Notes: generated from the letters alone by a model not told the origin. DNA of 64,000 nucleotides from Clostridiales bacterium (GCA_017478485.1 JAFVDI010000010.1:1-64000); one strand, 5' to 3'; positions 25,009 to 33,963 are shown, counted from the first letter of the stretch. Numbers and translations are program-made.

Positions 25009-25569
25009 ATGAGAATGAATATTGCAGCCGCTTTGCTTGCGGGTACTGTCCTGATTACTCTTGCGGGATGCTCGGCGGCTCCCGAAGTCACGACAACTGC
25101 AGCAGCCTCTGTCACTGAATCTTCTTCCGCAACGGAAGTTACAACAACAGAAGCTGAGACAACTGTGACGGAGACAAGCATTCAGGAGACTACTGAAGCT
25201 GAAACTGTAACGGAAGCGGTGAAGACCATGAAAATGAAGATCGGAAAAAGAGAAGTTGATGTTACCTGGGAAGATAATGCTTCCGTGGAAGAACTTAAGA
25301 AGCTCGCAGCTTCGGGTCTTACCATAAAGATGTCCAAGTACGGCGGTTTTGAGCAGGTTGGATCAATAGGACACAATATAACAAGCAATGATAAGCAGAC
25401 TAAGACCGCGCCCGGAGATATCGTCCTTTATTCGGGCAATCAGCTGGTTGTATTCTACGGGTCCAATTCCTGGGCATATACAAGGCTCGGGAAGATTAAT
25501 CTGTCGAAAAGTGAATTGAAAGAACTCTTGGGCAAAAAAGACGTAACGGTCACGCTCAGCGTTGAATAG
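25009..25569 (+). CDS. Cyclophilin-like-domain lipoprotein
   Basis: The protein has 186 residues. The signal peptide ends in the lipobox LAGC, followed by a Thr/Glu-rich linker of ~50 residues. The last ~110 residues match the cyclophilin-like family (PF18050): MKIGKREVDVTWEDNASVEE, SKYGGFEQVGSIGHNI, APGDIVLYSGNQLVVFYGSN and WAYTRLGKI. The fold is a small beta-barrel; prolyl isomerase activity is not proven in this family. It is commonly found with AKR and flavodoxin genes, as here. GAGGAG precedes the ATG. Confidence 0.85.
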   Translation: MRMNIAAALLAGTVLITLAGCSAAPEVTTTAAASVTESSSATEVTTTEAETTVTETSIQETTEAETVTEAVKTMKMKIGKREVDVTWEDNASVEELKKLAASGLTIKMSKYGGFEQVGSIGHNITSNDKQTKTAPGDIVLYSGNQLVVFYGSNSWAYTRLGKINLSKSELKELLGKKDVTVTLSVE

Positions 25570-25577
25570 GAGGAAGT

Positions 25578-26117
25578 ATGGCAAAGAAAGTCTTGATCAT
25601 TGAAACAAGCCTCAGGGCCGGAAGCAATTCGGATATCCTGGCTGAGAGCTTTGCGAAGGGCGCAAGAAAGGCCGGAAACGACGTTGAGGTCATCTCATTG
25701 AAGGGTAAGAAGATCGGCTTCTGCACGGGCTGTTTTGCATGCCAGCAAAAGGGCAGATGCGTTATAGAAGATGACGCCAATGAGATAACGGAAAAGATAC
25801 TTGAAGCTGAAGTTGTCGTATGGTCTACCCCGATCTACTATTACGAGATGAGCGGCCAGATGAAGACCATGATCGACAGGGCGAATTCCCTGTATCCGAG
25901 AGATTACAAGTTCAGAGAGGTCTATCTGCTGTCAGTCGCGGCAGAAGATGAGAGCCATACGGATGAGAAGGCCGTCAGCGGTGTTAACGGCTGGGTCGAC
26001 TGTTTTGAAAAGGCCGTCTTTAAAGGCAAAGTCTTTGCAGGCGGCGTGAATGAGCGCAAAGAGATAGAAGGCCACAAAGCATTGGCAGAAGCTTATGCAA
26101 TGGGAAAATCGGTCTGA
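25578..26117 (+). CDS. Flavodoxin-family NAD(P)H-dependent oxidoreductase
   Basis: The protein has 179 residues with GGAGG before the ATG. The flavodoxin-like fold is marked by the FMN phosphate loop ETSLRAGSNSDILAESF near the start, and by STPIYYYEMSGQMKTMIDR near 80-98. A Cys-rich stretch (FCTGCFACQQKGRC) is typical of iron-sulphur-flavin and multimeric flavodoxin reductases. It would reduce quinones or nitro compounds in the cytoplasm. It is the last gene of the LysR-linked operon. Confidence 0.9.
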   Translation: MAKKVLIIETSLRAGSNSDILAESFAKGARKAGNDVEVISLKGKKIGFCTGCFACQQKGRCVIEDDANEITEKILEAEVVVWSTPIYYYEMSGQMKTMIDRANSLYPRDYKFREVYLLSVAAEDESHTDEKAVSGVNGWVDCFEKAVFKGKVFAGGVNERKEIEGHKALAEAYAMGKSV

Positions 26118-26140
26118 GAAGCGGCAGGCTTAAGACTTCG

Positions 26141-27310
26141 TCATTCAACGTACATGACCGTCTCGAGATCGTCGAATCCGTAATGCCTGAATGCAATCCT
26201 GTAGTCAGGGTGCATTTCGAGAACGAGGGCTGCGAGCGTAACGAAATCCTCGTACTTATGGTAGACGGAGATCGCCATCCTCGGACGGTTCTCCATGATA
26301 AGCTTTCGCGCGCCGATGAGCGCCTCATACTCCGCACCTTCGATGTCCATCTTGATGAAAGTGACTCTCTTGCCTGCAAGCACGTCGTCAAGCGCTCTTG
26401 TCTCGATCTGCTCAACGCCCTCGAAGTTCCTTTTCTCTGCTTCTTCCCTGCTTATGATAGAAGACGTTTCAAAGCCTTCGGAGGCGAAATAGACCTTCTT
26501 ATTTGCATCCGCGGTGCCATAAGGGAACAGGTCGCATTTGCCGAGCGGTTCAAGGAGCTTTTTGCACCGCTCATAGTTTTTCGGATCGGCTTCAAAAGAA
26601 TAGATATGGTCAAAACCCTTGTGGCCGCACCATCCTGCGAAGTTGTAGCAGGTAGCGCCGTCAAAGCAGCCGCAGTCCACGAAGACCTCATTGTCGCTGG
26701 CATCGAAATAATCGAAATACTGGCCGCGGTTATTGCGCCAGTCGTAGATGCCCATGCAGATGTTCTTCTCATCTATTCCGATATCTTCGATCAGGCGCTT
26801 TCCGGTTTCGTCTGCAACTTTTTTCACTGAATAAGAAACGACGAAAGTCCTGTCTTTGTAAAGCGCTATGTTCTGTTTGAGTTCTTTTTCGGTGATAACC
26901 TTGATGCCGGTCTCTTTATCGACAGGGCCTTTGCTCTCGTCTTCATCGATGAACGCGTCGACAATGACGCCGAATCCTTTAAATCTGCCCGCAAGATAAT
27001 GACCCGCGCGGCCGCTTCCGTAGATCAGGCAGTGCGTGCCTTTTTGGATCTTTTCGACATATACCTGCATATCGGAACTCAGGTTCCTGTACTTTGATTC
27101 AAGCCCTGTGATATAGCCGAGATCGCCCGTTTCGGCGTACTTTAGCCTGGCCTCGAAGATCTTTTTCGATATCTCATCGCTAAGGTGCGCGTATACGTTT
27201 TCGGCCATCTCACGAAAACGCTCATCTGTGCTGCCGGATCCTCTTAAGGCTTTCTGCTTCTCGGCTGCTTTGTCCGAACCGTATTCGATCTGCTTGTCAG
27301 CTATGCTCAT
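26141..27310 (-). CDS. FkbM-family methyltransferase with N-terminal Rossmann-like domain
   Basis: The protein has 389 residues from the ATG at 27310 (GGAG upstream). An N-terminal domain (~85-190) has a nucleotide-binding-like loop, LIYGSGRAGHYLAGRF. The C-terminal ~200 residues form an FkbM SAM-dependent methyltransferase: EVFVDCGCFDGATCYNF, IYSFEADPKNYERC and FIKMDIEGAEYEALIGARKL. FkbM enzymes O-methylate sugars or glycans and polyketides. This fused architecture is frequent in surface-glycan loci, but no glycosyltransferases are nearby. Confidence 0.87.
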   Translation of the reverse strand: MSIADKQIEYGSDKAAEKQKALRGSGSTDERFREMAENVYAHLSDEISKKIFEARLKYAETGDLGYITGLESKYRNLSSDMQVYVEKIQKGTHCLIYGSGRAGHYLAGRFKGFGVIVDAFIDEDESKGPVDKETGIKVITEKELKQNIALYKDRTFVVSYSVKKVADETGKRLIEDIGIDEKNICMGIYDWRNNRGQYFDYFDASDNEVFVDCGCFDGATCYNFAGWCGHKGFDHIYSFEADPKNYERCKKLLEPLGKCDLFPYGTADANKKVYFASEGFETSSIISREEAEKRNFEGVEQIETRALDDVLAGKRVTFIKMDIEGAEYEALIGARKLIMENRPRMAISVYHKYEDFVTLAALVLEMHPDYRIAFRHYGFDDLETVMYVE

Positions 27311-27392
27311 TTGATTGTCCGCTCCGTGTGAATTACATTTTCCATAACATAGTATCACTTGGGTTTGCAAATCAGAATCGGGGAGGCGCGAA

Positions 27393-27439
27393 GCACCTGC
27401 TATAAATTTTTGAGAATGCCCGAAAATTATAGCAGGTGC
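27393..27439. promoter_or_regulatory. Long inverted repeat between divergent genes
   Basis: GCACCTGCTATAA-TTTT pairs with AAAATTATAGCAGGTGC across a 12-base loop with one bulged A. It lies between the divergent FkbM and SGNH genes. A second palindrome, CTTCGATATCGAAG, is at 27480-27493, and a TATAAT for the SGNH gene is at 27522-27527. It could be an operator or an mRNA leader hairpin for FkbM. Confidence 0.5.
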
Positions 27440-27564
27440 AAAAATGTTCGGATATTTACTGTTCTGATATCGCATCCGTCTTCGATATCGAAGTCAGAAC
27501 TTAAAGTTACGGACGGAATGTTATAATCCGTTTAAGAATACTGTCCGGCCGAAAAGGAGCAAAA

Positions 27565-28206
27565 ATGAAAAGAGTACTTTGTTTTGGTGATTCGCTTACA
27601 TGGGGATTTGATCCCAATACGCGCACGAGATTTGAAGAAGACAGCAGATGGCCGTGCGTCATGCAGGAGGCGCTTGGCAGCGGCTATAAGGTCATAGAAG
27701 AGGGCCAGAACGGAAGGACGATAGCAACCGAAGATCCTGCTGAAGGCGAGAAGAACGGGCTCACTTATATCGGCCCGTGCCTTGAGAGCCACGCGCCATT
27801 GGACTTTGTCATATTGATGCTCGGTTCCAACGACTGCAAAAAGAAGTTCTCATATTCATCGATGGACATAGCGGGCGAGATGCAGATCATGCTCGAAAAG
27901 ATACAGTCTTACAACCGTTTCAGATGCAGTGACAGGATCAAGGTCATTCTGGTCTCGCCGCCTCATGTGGCTGATTCCATTAAGGATTCGTGGCTTGGCG
28001 ACAGCTTCGGCCTCGGGAACGCAGTAAAGCTCTCAAAGGAGCTTTCGCCTTGGTATAAGCAGCTTTCTGACATGTACGGCTGCATATTCGTAGACGCTGC
28101 GGAATACGTTAAAGTGAGTGACGCCGACGGCGTACATATGGACGGCGCAGCTCAGCAGAAACTCGGAAAAGTGCTTGCTGACGTTGTTCTTAAGTCGGAG
28201 GAATGA
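27565..28206 (+). CDS. SGNH/GDSL-family hydrolase
   Basis: The protein has 213 residues, cytoplasmic. The family blocks are clear: block I GDSLTWGFD with the nucleophile Ser, block II in GQNGRTI, block III LMLGSNDCK, and block V ADGVHMDG with the catalytic Asp and His. SGNH enzymes de-esterify lipids, acetylated sugars or thioesters. The close match to the arylesterase/acetylhydrolase subgroup is from memory. It has its own TATAAT and a hairpin after the stop. Confidence 0.9.
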   Translation: MKRVLCFGDSLTWGFDPNTRTRFEEDSRWPCVMQEALGSGYKVIEEGQNGRTIATEDPAEGEKNGLTYIGPCLESHAPLDFVILMLGSNDCKKKFSYSSMDIAGEMQIMLEKIQSYNRFRCSDRIKVILVSPPHVADSIKDSWLGDSFGLGNAVKLSKELSPWYKQLSDMYGCIFVDAAEYVKVSDADGVHMDGAAQQKLGKVLADVVLKSEE

Positions 28207-28210
28207 ATAA

Positions 28211-28230
28211 CCCCGCATTTTACTGCGGGG
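28211..28230. terminator. Hairpin between convergent genes
   Basis: CCCCGC and GCGGGG enclose ATTTTACT. It lies just after the SGNH stop and downstream of the minus-strand peptide gene. The T-run is weak on both sides, so efficiency is uncertain. Confidence 0.55.
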
Positions 28231-28263
28231 CGGGGGGATAGGATTATATGGAGTGGATTGTGA

Positions 28264-28392
28264 TTACCTTATTGATGCTCCCTGGAAGTTGACCTTTATG
28301 TTCGCGAGGGCTGCAGTCATCTTGATCCTGTTCAGAAGTTCCTTGTTGATAACTCTGATCTTTCTTGCTCTTTTGGTTGTAAATATCTTCAT
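28264..28392 (-). CDS. 42-residue highly basic peptide
   Basis: The ATG at 28392 has AAGGAG eight bases upstream. The peptide begins MKIFTTKRARKIRVINKELL and ends ANIKVNFQGASIR. It has 11 Lys/Arg and one Glu, without Cys or a hydrophobic segment. The good ribosome site, compact frame and lack of a competing gene support it as real. It might bind RNA or ribosomes, or be an antimicrobial-like peptide; I cannot tell. It is too short for ordinary gene finders. Confidence 0.55.
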   Translation of the reverse strand: MKIFTTKRARKIRVINKELLNRIKMTAALANIKVNFQGASIR

Positions 28393-28554
28393 ATCATTGT
28401 CTCCTTTTTAAGTTCGTCTGTCCCTTGTTGATGGCTATATTGTGTCAGGCGGGAAGACTTAATCCAATCATCAATGTCGGTCCAAAGTGATGCTTAGTCG
28501 ACATTTTCGGGAGAAAGTATTGCTTTATAATATATGAGGAGGAAAGACTTAAGC

Positions 28555-29160
28555 ATGTACATCTATATAGCTTACAGGGATCTGGAAGAACACCTCTCGC
28601 TGAACAACGGTTTCGGCGGAATTCCCGTCAATAACGATTACAGGTTTATCCGCGCAGGTGAAGGTGATAGTTATGTGCTTATCAAATACGGCGCGGAATA
28701 TGCCGTTTCCAAAGAGGCAGGGGACAGGTTCATCGAAGAAGTTCTTGGAAAGTGCGGTGATCCGCACCCGGGATTTTTCTCTGAGGATGTTATGCCCGGC
28801 GTCAGTAAAAAGGCGGCCATCGTTGAGGCGGAGCGCGAAGTGGAAAATAACGGCAGGAAATGGAATCGGACCTTCTATTACGACATGGATGCCGAAGTCC
28901 TGTTTCAGATGCTAGAGGACCTGAGGGAGAGATCCGGAGAACCTTCGTATGCACGCGAACAGAAGAAGTACTTCTATCCGAATGCAGTGCTGCCTGCAGG
29001 TGATCTTACAACCATTGATCACGGCATATGCTTCAAGCTTGAAGCACCCGCCATTCAGGCTCCCGCATCACATGAAGGCCGCAGATGCCTTTATTGCGGG
29101 GCTGATGTAACGGGCATGAAATTCTGCTCTGAGTGCGGCGGGAAGGTCGCTTCGGAGTGA
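28555..29160 (+). CDS. Protein with C-terminal zinc ribbon, unknown
   Basis: The protein has 201 residues from the ATG at 28555, 14 bases after GAGGAGG; an ATG at 28534 overlaps that site and is unlikely. A TATAAT lies at about 28526. The first ~165 residues are soluble and mixed alpha/beta with no known motif. The C-terminus has a zinc ribbon, RRCLYCGADVTGMKFCSECG. Such 'YCGxxv....FCSECG' tails are frequent on Firmicutes proteins of varied function. Transcribed alone. Confidence 0.65.
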   Translation: MYIYIAYRDLEEHLSLNNGFGGIPVNNDYRFIRAGEGDSYVLIKYGAEYAVSKEAGDRFIEEVLGKCGDPHPGFFSEDVMPGVSKKAAIVEAEREVENNGRKWNRTFYYDMDAEVLFQMLEDLRERSGEPSYAREQKKYFYPNAVLPAGDLTTIDHGICFKLEAPAIQAPASHEGRRCLYCGADVTGMKFCSECGGKVASE

Positions 29161-29245
29161 TCCCGGCATAAAACAGTTCTATGTGGAACAATTGCAATTA
29201 TTGTTATAATGACCTTATAAGACGGGATAAGACAGGAAGAGCAGC

Positions 29246-29455
29246 ATGGAATTCGATCAGTTGGTAAAACGCATAAACGAGTTGAGCAGGAAATCCAAGA
29301 CTGAGGGCCTCACGCCTTCGGAAAAAGAAGAGCAGACAAAACTGCGCAATGAATACAGGGCTTTGGTCGTAGGCAACCTGTCTTCACAGTTGAACGGAAT
29401 CAAGGTCAAGCACCCGGACGGGACTATCACTGAACTTAAGAAGAACGGAGGTTAG
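29246..29455 (+). CDS. DUF896-family protein (YnzC-like)
   Basis: The protein has 69 residues, with AGGAAGAG before the ATG. It contains the family pattern: LVKRINELSRKSKTEGLTPS, then EKEEQTKLRNEYRALV, a short helical hairpin found in Firmicutes such as YnzC of Bacillus. Its function is unknown, and SOS-linked members exist. The C-terminus (LNGIKVKHPDGTITEL) is slightly longer than the usual one. It is one base upstream of the next gene's ATG, so an operon is likely. Confidence 0.9.
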   Translation: MEFDQLVKRINELSRKSKTEGLTPSEKEEQTKLRNEYRALVVGNLSSQLNGIKVKHPDGTITELKKNGG

Positions 29456-29456
29456 C

Positions 29457-29813
29457 ATGGACATCGAGAGGATCAACAGATGGAACAGGTTCATAGATGA
29501 GACCTGTGCAAAGGACATTTCTTCGCTTTCCGGAATCCAGAGAAAAGCAGTTCTGTGCTTTTGGTACGATGCCGAAATGAACAGCGGCGGGTACAGCGGA
29601 TACAAGGATGTTTATCCTGATACGGATGCCGATGAACTCCGCAGTGCACTGGCCGAGGTGGGAGGCCGGAAGTTCGCGGACAATTACTGGGAAGCAGTCA
29701 TGATAGGCGAAGACGACGGCTGGGTCACAACAGACTCCGATTTCTTCCTGATCTCACCTTCACTTTCCGACTGCATCGAAGAGTATATCGAAAAGAACAA
29801 AGGCGAATTCTGA
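29457..29813 (+). CDS. DUF4375/DMP19-like protein
   Basis: The protein has 118 soluble residues. The pattern LSGIQRKAVLCFWYDAEMNS then GGYSGY, followed by a LRSALAEVGG helix, resembles DMP19-like (DUF4375) domains, whose signature is N-GG near an aromatic. In Neisseria DMP19 is a DNA mimic; that role cannot be assumed here. It is cotranscribed with the DUF896 gene and followed by a terminator hairpin. Confidence 0.7.
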   Translation: MDIERINRWNRFIDETCAKDISSLSGIQRKAVLCFWYDAEMNSGGYSGYKDVYPDTDADELRSALAEVGGRKFADNYWEAVMIGEDDGWVTTDSDFFLISPSLSDCIEEYIEKNKGEF

Positions 29814-29819
29814 TCAGTT

Positions 29820-29839
29820 ACGGCGGGAACTCCCGCCGT
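29820..29839 (+). terminator. Terminator after DUF4375 gene
   Basis: ACGGCGGGA pairs with TCCCGCCGT around a two-base loop, followed by TATCTATTCCTTCTT. The tail is T-rich but interrupted. Confidence 0.7.
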
Positions 29840-29980
29840 TATCTATTCCTTCTTATTATACTGTCAGTATAAAAAATATTGTCTTAATTGTATTGATAGT
29901 GTATTCATTCCGGCGTCGCCATCCTATACAATCAGGACAACAGTTCATATACTTTCGTTCAATGTTTTGGAAGGTGCATT

Positions 29981-30451
29981 ATGAAGAAAGCAGTTACGGT
30001 TATCTTGTCTGTGCTCCTGGCTGTATTTGCCGGAGCTGTTTTCGGGATTGCCATGCACGGTCTTGAGAGAAATGACAGCAGAGGCCTGATCCCCATCGAA
30101 AAGATCAGCGGAATAAAGACCAAAGCGACATTAAAGCCCGGCTGCAAAGTGATAAACGGATACCATTTCCCGTTCGATGACAACGGCATCAGATGCCATT
30201 GCATAAGGGTCGGCATGGATATTGACGTGAACAGCAGTGAAGTAACTTATACCGGTCTTTCCGTCAGGGATATTTCGATAATCGACGTTTACGGAGACAA
30301 GTGCACGATCACCTTTATATGCTCTGACGATAATGAACGTTATGCGGAGTACGACTACCCGCTCGTAAACCTGAATTATAATAAGGCTAAAGTGGATGCG
30401 GCAAATGACGGGATCAAGACCGAATTCATCGGTTCAAGATATACGCTTTAA
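29981..30451 (+). CDS. Exported protein of unknown function
   Basis: The protein has 156 residues. GGAAGGTG lies before the ATG. An N-terminal hydrophobic segment (VTVILSVLLAVFAGAVFGIA) acts as signal or anchor. The remaining ~125 residues are beta-rich with Cys residues (GCKVINGYHF, GIRCHCIRVG, CTITFICSDD) that could form disulfides. There is no recognised family. The XRE-TPR regulator starts 23 bases after it. Confidence 0.6.
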   Translation: MKKAVTVILSVLLAVFAGAVFGIAMHGLERNDSRGLIPIEKISGIKTKATLKPGCKVINGYHFPFDDNGIRCHCIRVGMDIDVNSSEVTYTGLSVRDISIIDVYGDKCTITFICSDDNERYAEYDYPLVNLNYNKAKVDAANDGIKTEFIGSRYTL

Positions 30452-30474
30452 AGTAAATTCAAAGGAAGAAAAAT

Positions 30475-31536
30475 ATGAAAGATCAGCTTGCGGAAAACAT
30501 AAGAACTTTTCGAAAAGAGCGCGGACTTACACAGGAGAAGCTCGCCGAGGTGTTCGGCGTGACCGTAGGTGCGGTCCATAAGTGGGAAGCGGGGATCTCA
30601 ACTCCGGATCTTTCACTGATAATCGGGATGGCTGATTTTTTCGATACTTCCCTTGACGTGCTGATAGGCTTTGAAGCGCGTGACAACAGGACGGACGCGC
30701 TCGCGGCCCGCATAAGGAAGATGGCATATGAAATGGATCCCGAAGGCCCTTCGGAGGCAGAGAAGGCCCTTAAAAAGTATCCGAATAACTTTTCGATAGT
30801 TTTCGAATGCGCGCTGCTCTACGGCGTGTACGGCATCAACCCCGTGAACAATAAGTATCTGAAGCGTTCCAGGGAACTATTTGAAAGGACGCTCACGCTC
30901 ATTTCGCAGAACAAGGATCCTGCCATCAATGAGACGGTGATCTATGCCCAGCTTGCGATAGTAGATCAGGCCATGGGCGATACAGCCAAGGCTCTGGAGA
31001 TCTATAAGGCACATAACGCGGGCGGTACGTTTGACATCAGGATAGGGCAGATCCTGGCGCAGTCTTCCGATTACAAGAATGCGGATGAATACTTTTCGAA
31101 CGCGATGGTCAAGCTTGCCGGAGACAAGCTGAAACTGATAACCGGAAAGATTATGTGCGCGGTCGGAAACAAAGACTATGAAGAGGCAAGAGCGCTGATA
31201 GACGCGGGCCTTGAGGACAACGCCGTTTACAGAAGGAGCGGCCGCCCGTGCGTTCTTGATAAATACGACAGTTTCTACCTGACGGTGCTTGCGTATGTTG
31301 AGCTTAAGGACGGAAGCAAGAAGAAGGCTTCCGACTGTCTTAAGAAAGCAAAAAAGATCGCTGAAAGATTCGACAAAGATCCTGATTATGACGTAAGGAA
31401 CATCCGCTTCATCAATATAAAAGAGAGCCTCAAGCTTCACGATACAATGGGAAAGACATGCATGGAGACCATTGATAATTGCATCAGTTCGCTTAAGTCT
31501 TCTGAACTGGAAAAGCTTTGGAAGACTTTGAAATAA
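30475..31536 (+). CDS. XRE-family regulator with TPR-like C-terminal region
   Basis: The protein has 353 residues. Residues ~1-60 form a helix-turn-helix (RTFRKERGLTQEKLAEVFGV, TVGAVHKWEAGISTPDLSLI). The remaining ~290 residues are all-helical with TPR-like repeats (for example IYAQLAIVDQAMGDTAKALE). This resembles Rgg/PlcR-type or general Clostridia XRE-TPR regulators, which may bind peptides. No peptide gene is evident close by. The next membrane-protein gene starts 25 bases later. Confidence 0.85.
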   Translation: MKDQLAENIRTFRKERGLTQEKLAEVFGVTVGAVHKWEAGISTPDLSLIIGMADFFDTSLDVLIGFEARDNRTDALAARIRKMAYEMDPEGPSEAEKALKKYPNNFSIVFECALLYGVYGINPVNNKYLKRSRELFERTLTLISQNKDPAINETVIYAQLAIVDQAMGDTAKALEIYKAHNAGGTFDIRIGQILAQSSDYKNADEYFSNAMVKLAGDKLKLITGKIMCAVGNKDYEEARALIDAGLEDNAVYRRSGRPCVLDKYDSFYLTVLAYVELKDGSKKKASDCLKKAKKIAERFDKDPDYDVRNIRFINIKESLKLHDTMGKTCMETIDNCISSLKSSELEKLWKTLK

Positions 31537-31561
31537 AGGCAGCATGACCGGAGATGTACAT

Positions 31562-32224
31562 ATGACAGACAAAAAGAGAACGGCGAAGAAGTTTGCGTTC
31601 ATTCTCATTGCGGTTAACGTTTTCATAACGTTTGTATTTGCCGGAATGCCGAAAGAAAATGTTTTCCGTTCTATTGAGCGTACAAATTTCTATAAGCCTC
31701 CGATGCATACAGGGCAGGTATTCTACCGGGTCCTGTCTGATGTGACACTAAATGAAGTTAACGGCAGCGAAGTTCATTTCTCCAAAGGCACGGAGATCGG
31801 TTACTGGCCGCAAAAGGAAGAAATAGACAGAGCTCTGGACGAGGAAAGGACCGACAAGGACGGCGTTAGGATCAGAGATTACATTATCAGCGAAGCCGTT
31901 TTCAAAGATGCAAAAGTTTTCGAGAACATAACCGATGAAGTCTATGCCAAGGACAATGAAAGGGTCAGGCTCGAAAAGGAAAAAGAGTCAAAGCTCGTCC
32001 GCAAGAAACTGATCAGCGATCTTATATGGTTTGTTTATCCTTTCGATGGCATGGAATACTACAAGACGGCTCTTATACTGGGCCTGGTATTCGGCCTTGC
32101 GACACTCATAACGGACGTCTTCATTTATCTGAAGCTCACGGACAAAGCCGTGCGCACTTATGCCGCCATGATCACGGTAAAGCTCGTTGAGTCTGTATTG
32201 TACGTCCTGCTCTTTAAGATCTGA
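31562..32224 (+). CDS. Membrane protein, paralogue of 7.7 kb gene
   Basis: The protein has 220 residues from the ATG at 31562, with GGAG eight bases upstream. Topology: a hydrophobic segment (FAFILIAVNVFITFVFAGMP), an extracellular charged region of ~120 residues, then two C-terminal segments (ALILGLVFGLATLITDVFIY, AMITVKLVESVLYVLLFKI). The motif ...FAGMPK and LSDVTLNEVNGSEVHF recur in the shorter protein at 7676-7963. Function unknown. Confidence 0.65.
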   Translation: MTDKKRTAKKFAFILIAVNVFITFVFAGMPKENVFRSIERTNFYKPPMHTGQVFYRVLSDVTLNEVNGSEVHFSKGTEIGYWPQKEEIDRALDEERTDKDGVRIRDYIISEAVFKDAKVFENITDEVYAKDNERVRLEKEKESKLVRKKLISDLIWFVYPFDGMEYYKTALILGLVFGLATLITDVFIYLKLTDKAVRTYAAMITVKLVESVLYVLLFKI

Positions 32225-32227
32225 TCC

Positions 32228-33085
32228 TCAGGAATGCCTTCTGATAATGTAATCGGGCATGACGGCTTCTTTATTGAGTTCCCATTCTTCGCCGTTGAAG
32301 CTGTAGCAGATGCAGCCGATGTCTGAAGACTGGATCCAGAGGTTGTAGTTATCATACTCCCAGCAGATGCCCCAGAAATCACTCGCCCTGCAGGGCTTGA
32401 AAGAGCTGATGCGGATCTTGTGACTGTCTGTGATCTCGATGAGGACCATGCCGCTGTTTTGCACAGTGCATTCGGCATAGTATTTCTTGTCGTAAGTGTA
32501 GGTCCGCTCTACCGTAAAGCTGCCGTAGTCCTTTTCTTTGCTCTTTTTGTCGTCTTCTCTGACCTTTTCGAGGATAGGACGCCAGTAATCCTGCATGTCT
32601 TCGGGCAGTTCCATGTAGTAGTAGCCTATCTCGTCGTCTTTGCTCCTACTGCCCATGCAGAGCACGAAGAAATACAGTCTTGACTCGTATTCAAAGACAG
32701 AAACGTTTCTTGACGTTGTGTTTTCCGGACCTTCATAGACTGCTTTGATGTTTATCTCGGAACGGTCGATCTTCTCGTACTCCTCAGGCTTTTCGCGGGT
32801 GTCGATCTTCAGGCTGCACTCGTCCAGATGATATTTGAGGTAGTTCGGGTCATACGATTCGCGCAGGTTAAACAGCTCTATGAATTCTTCCTTGTCGAAA
32901 ACAGTGTCGGTCATGACCTTATTCTTGGAGAATTGGGCATTCTTGCCAATGCGGAATTCGCATTGAATGCCGCCTTCGATATTATCAATCCTGAGTTCCG
33001 ATGACGGCAGCCTGAAAGAGCATCCTGCCAGAAGGCTGAGCGACAAGACAATAAGGATCAATCCTGTTAATCTTTTCTTTATCAT
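32228..33085 (-). CDS. Lipoprotein of unknown function
   Basis: The protein has 285 residues. Signal peptide and lipobox LLAGCS occur at residues ~17-22. It has no Thr-rich linker. It is mixed alpha/beta with many aromatic residues (YYYMELPEDMQDYWRPILEK), and a C-terminal Trp-rich region (FWGICWEYDNYNLWIQSSDI). No enzyme motif is recognised. It converges on the preceding membrane-protein gene with only three bases between stops. Confidence 0.65.
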   Translation of the reverse strand: MIKKRLTGLILIVLSLSLLAGCSFRLPSSELRIDNIEGGIQCEFRIGKNAQFSKNKVMTDTVFDKEEFIELFNLRESYDPNYLKYHLDECSLKIDTREKPEEYEKIDRSEINIKAVYEGPENTTSRNVSVFEYESRLYFFVLCMGSRSKDDEIGYYYMELPEDMQDYWRPILEKVREDDKKSKEKDYGSFTVERTYTYDKKYYAECTVQNSGMVLIEITDSHKIRISSFKPCRASDFWGICWEYDNYNLWIQSSDIGCICYSFNGEEWELNKEAVMPDYIIRRHS

Positions 33086-33225
33086 AAAACGTACCTATCC
33101 TTTTATTCATTGCCGTACATTATACTCCTGTTTTCTGAGGATATACGGACAACGGTATCCGGGCAGGCGCCTGATCAGGATTTCCATGTTAGAATAATAT
33201 GGCATGGATCGTCAGGGGGATTTAT

Positions 33226-33867
33226 ATGAGAAGATCTGAACTTAAACTGAAGATGGCTGTCATCATGCTGCTGGCAATGGTCTTTGCCATGTGCGGATGC
33301 CGGCATGATCATAACGGAGGCGGCGGGCTCCTTACCGGAAAGAAGGACCTGACCGACAAATATAAAAGCGCTGCGGAGTATTGTAAGTACTGGTACGGTG
33401 CCCAGTGCTATGAGATCGATTCTTTTAGAACGGATTCATCGGATTCTACCGTTCATAAGATTAGGGACGACGAATTTGGTTTTGAATACTATGTCTTTGA
33501 AGCTGACGGCTACTATTTCAGTTCTGATTTCGAATACTACTATATCGAAGAGTTTCTTAAACGCACGGATTTTTATTATCTCATCGGCAAATATGATCTG
33601 AAGATAATGCAAAAGAGCGAAGACAAGACCTTAAGCAGCCGCACCATAATAATAGAGACTGACCGTGAACTCACTGATGAGGAATCCGGACAGATCCTTT
33701 CTGATGTAAAGGAAAAGCTCGCGCAGTTTGATTCGAAAAGAAACGTTTTCGGCAAAACGGCAGATAAAAAGGTTGTTGAACTTTACGTGTGGTCAGCCCC
33801 GTGGGAAAAGGACAAAGCCGAAGGGCACCGCACTCACGTGGTTAAGACAGTTTTCGGGGACAACTAA
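33226..33867 (+). CDS. Lipoprotein of unknown function
   Basis: The protein has 213 residues from the ATG at 33226 (AGGGGGAT upstream). The signal peptide (MAVIMLLAMVFAMCGC) ends in a lipobox and is followed by HDHNGGGG. The mature part is aromatic-rich (YYVFEADGYYFSSDFEYYYI). It contains no known domain. It is followed by a hairpin-array intergenic region. Confidence 0.6.
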   Translation: MRRSELKLKMAVIMLLAMVFAMCGCRHDHNGGGGLLTGKKDLTDKYKSAAEYCKYWYGAQCYEIDSFRTDSSDSTVHKIRDDEFGFEYYVFEADGYYFSSDFEYYYIEEFLKRTDFYYLIGKYDLKIMQKSEDKTLSSRTIIIETDRELTDEESGQILSDVKEKLAQFDSKRNVFGKTADKKVVELYVWSAPWEKDKAEGHRTHVVKTVFGDN

Positions 33868-33963
33868 AAACAGACAGAGGTAAATTTGAGGCAGCCCTTT
33901 TTCTTTTGGTTTCATTTTCTTTGGGTTGGCGCGGGCGTGCGGGGCGCGTATTGTGCTTGCCCG

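Noticed and set aside
26183..26830. Plus-strand frame of 215 codons opposite FkbM
   Set aside because: FkbM motifs on the minus strand are diagnostic, so this is a shadow.
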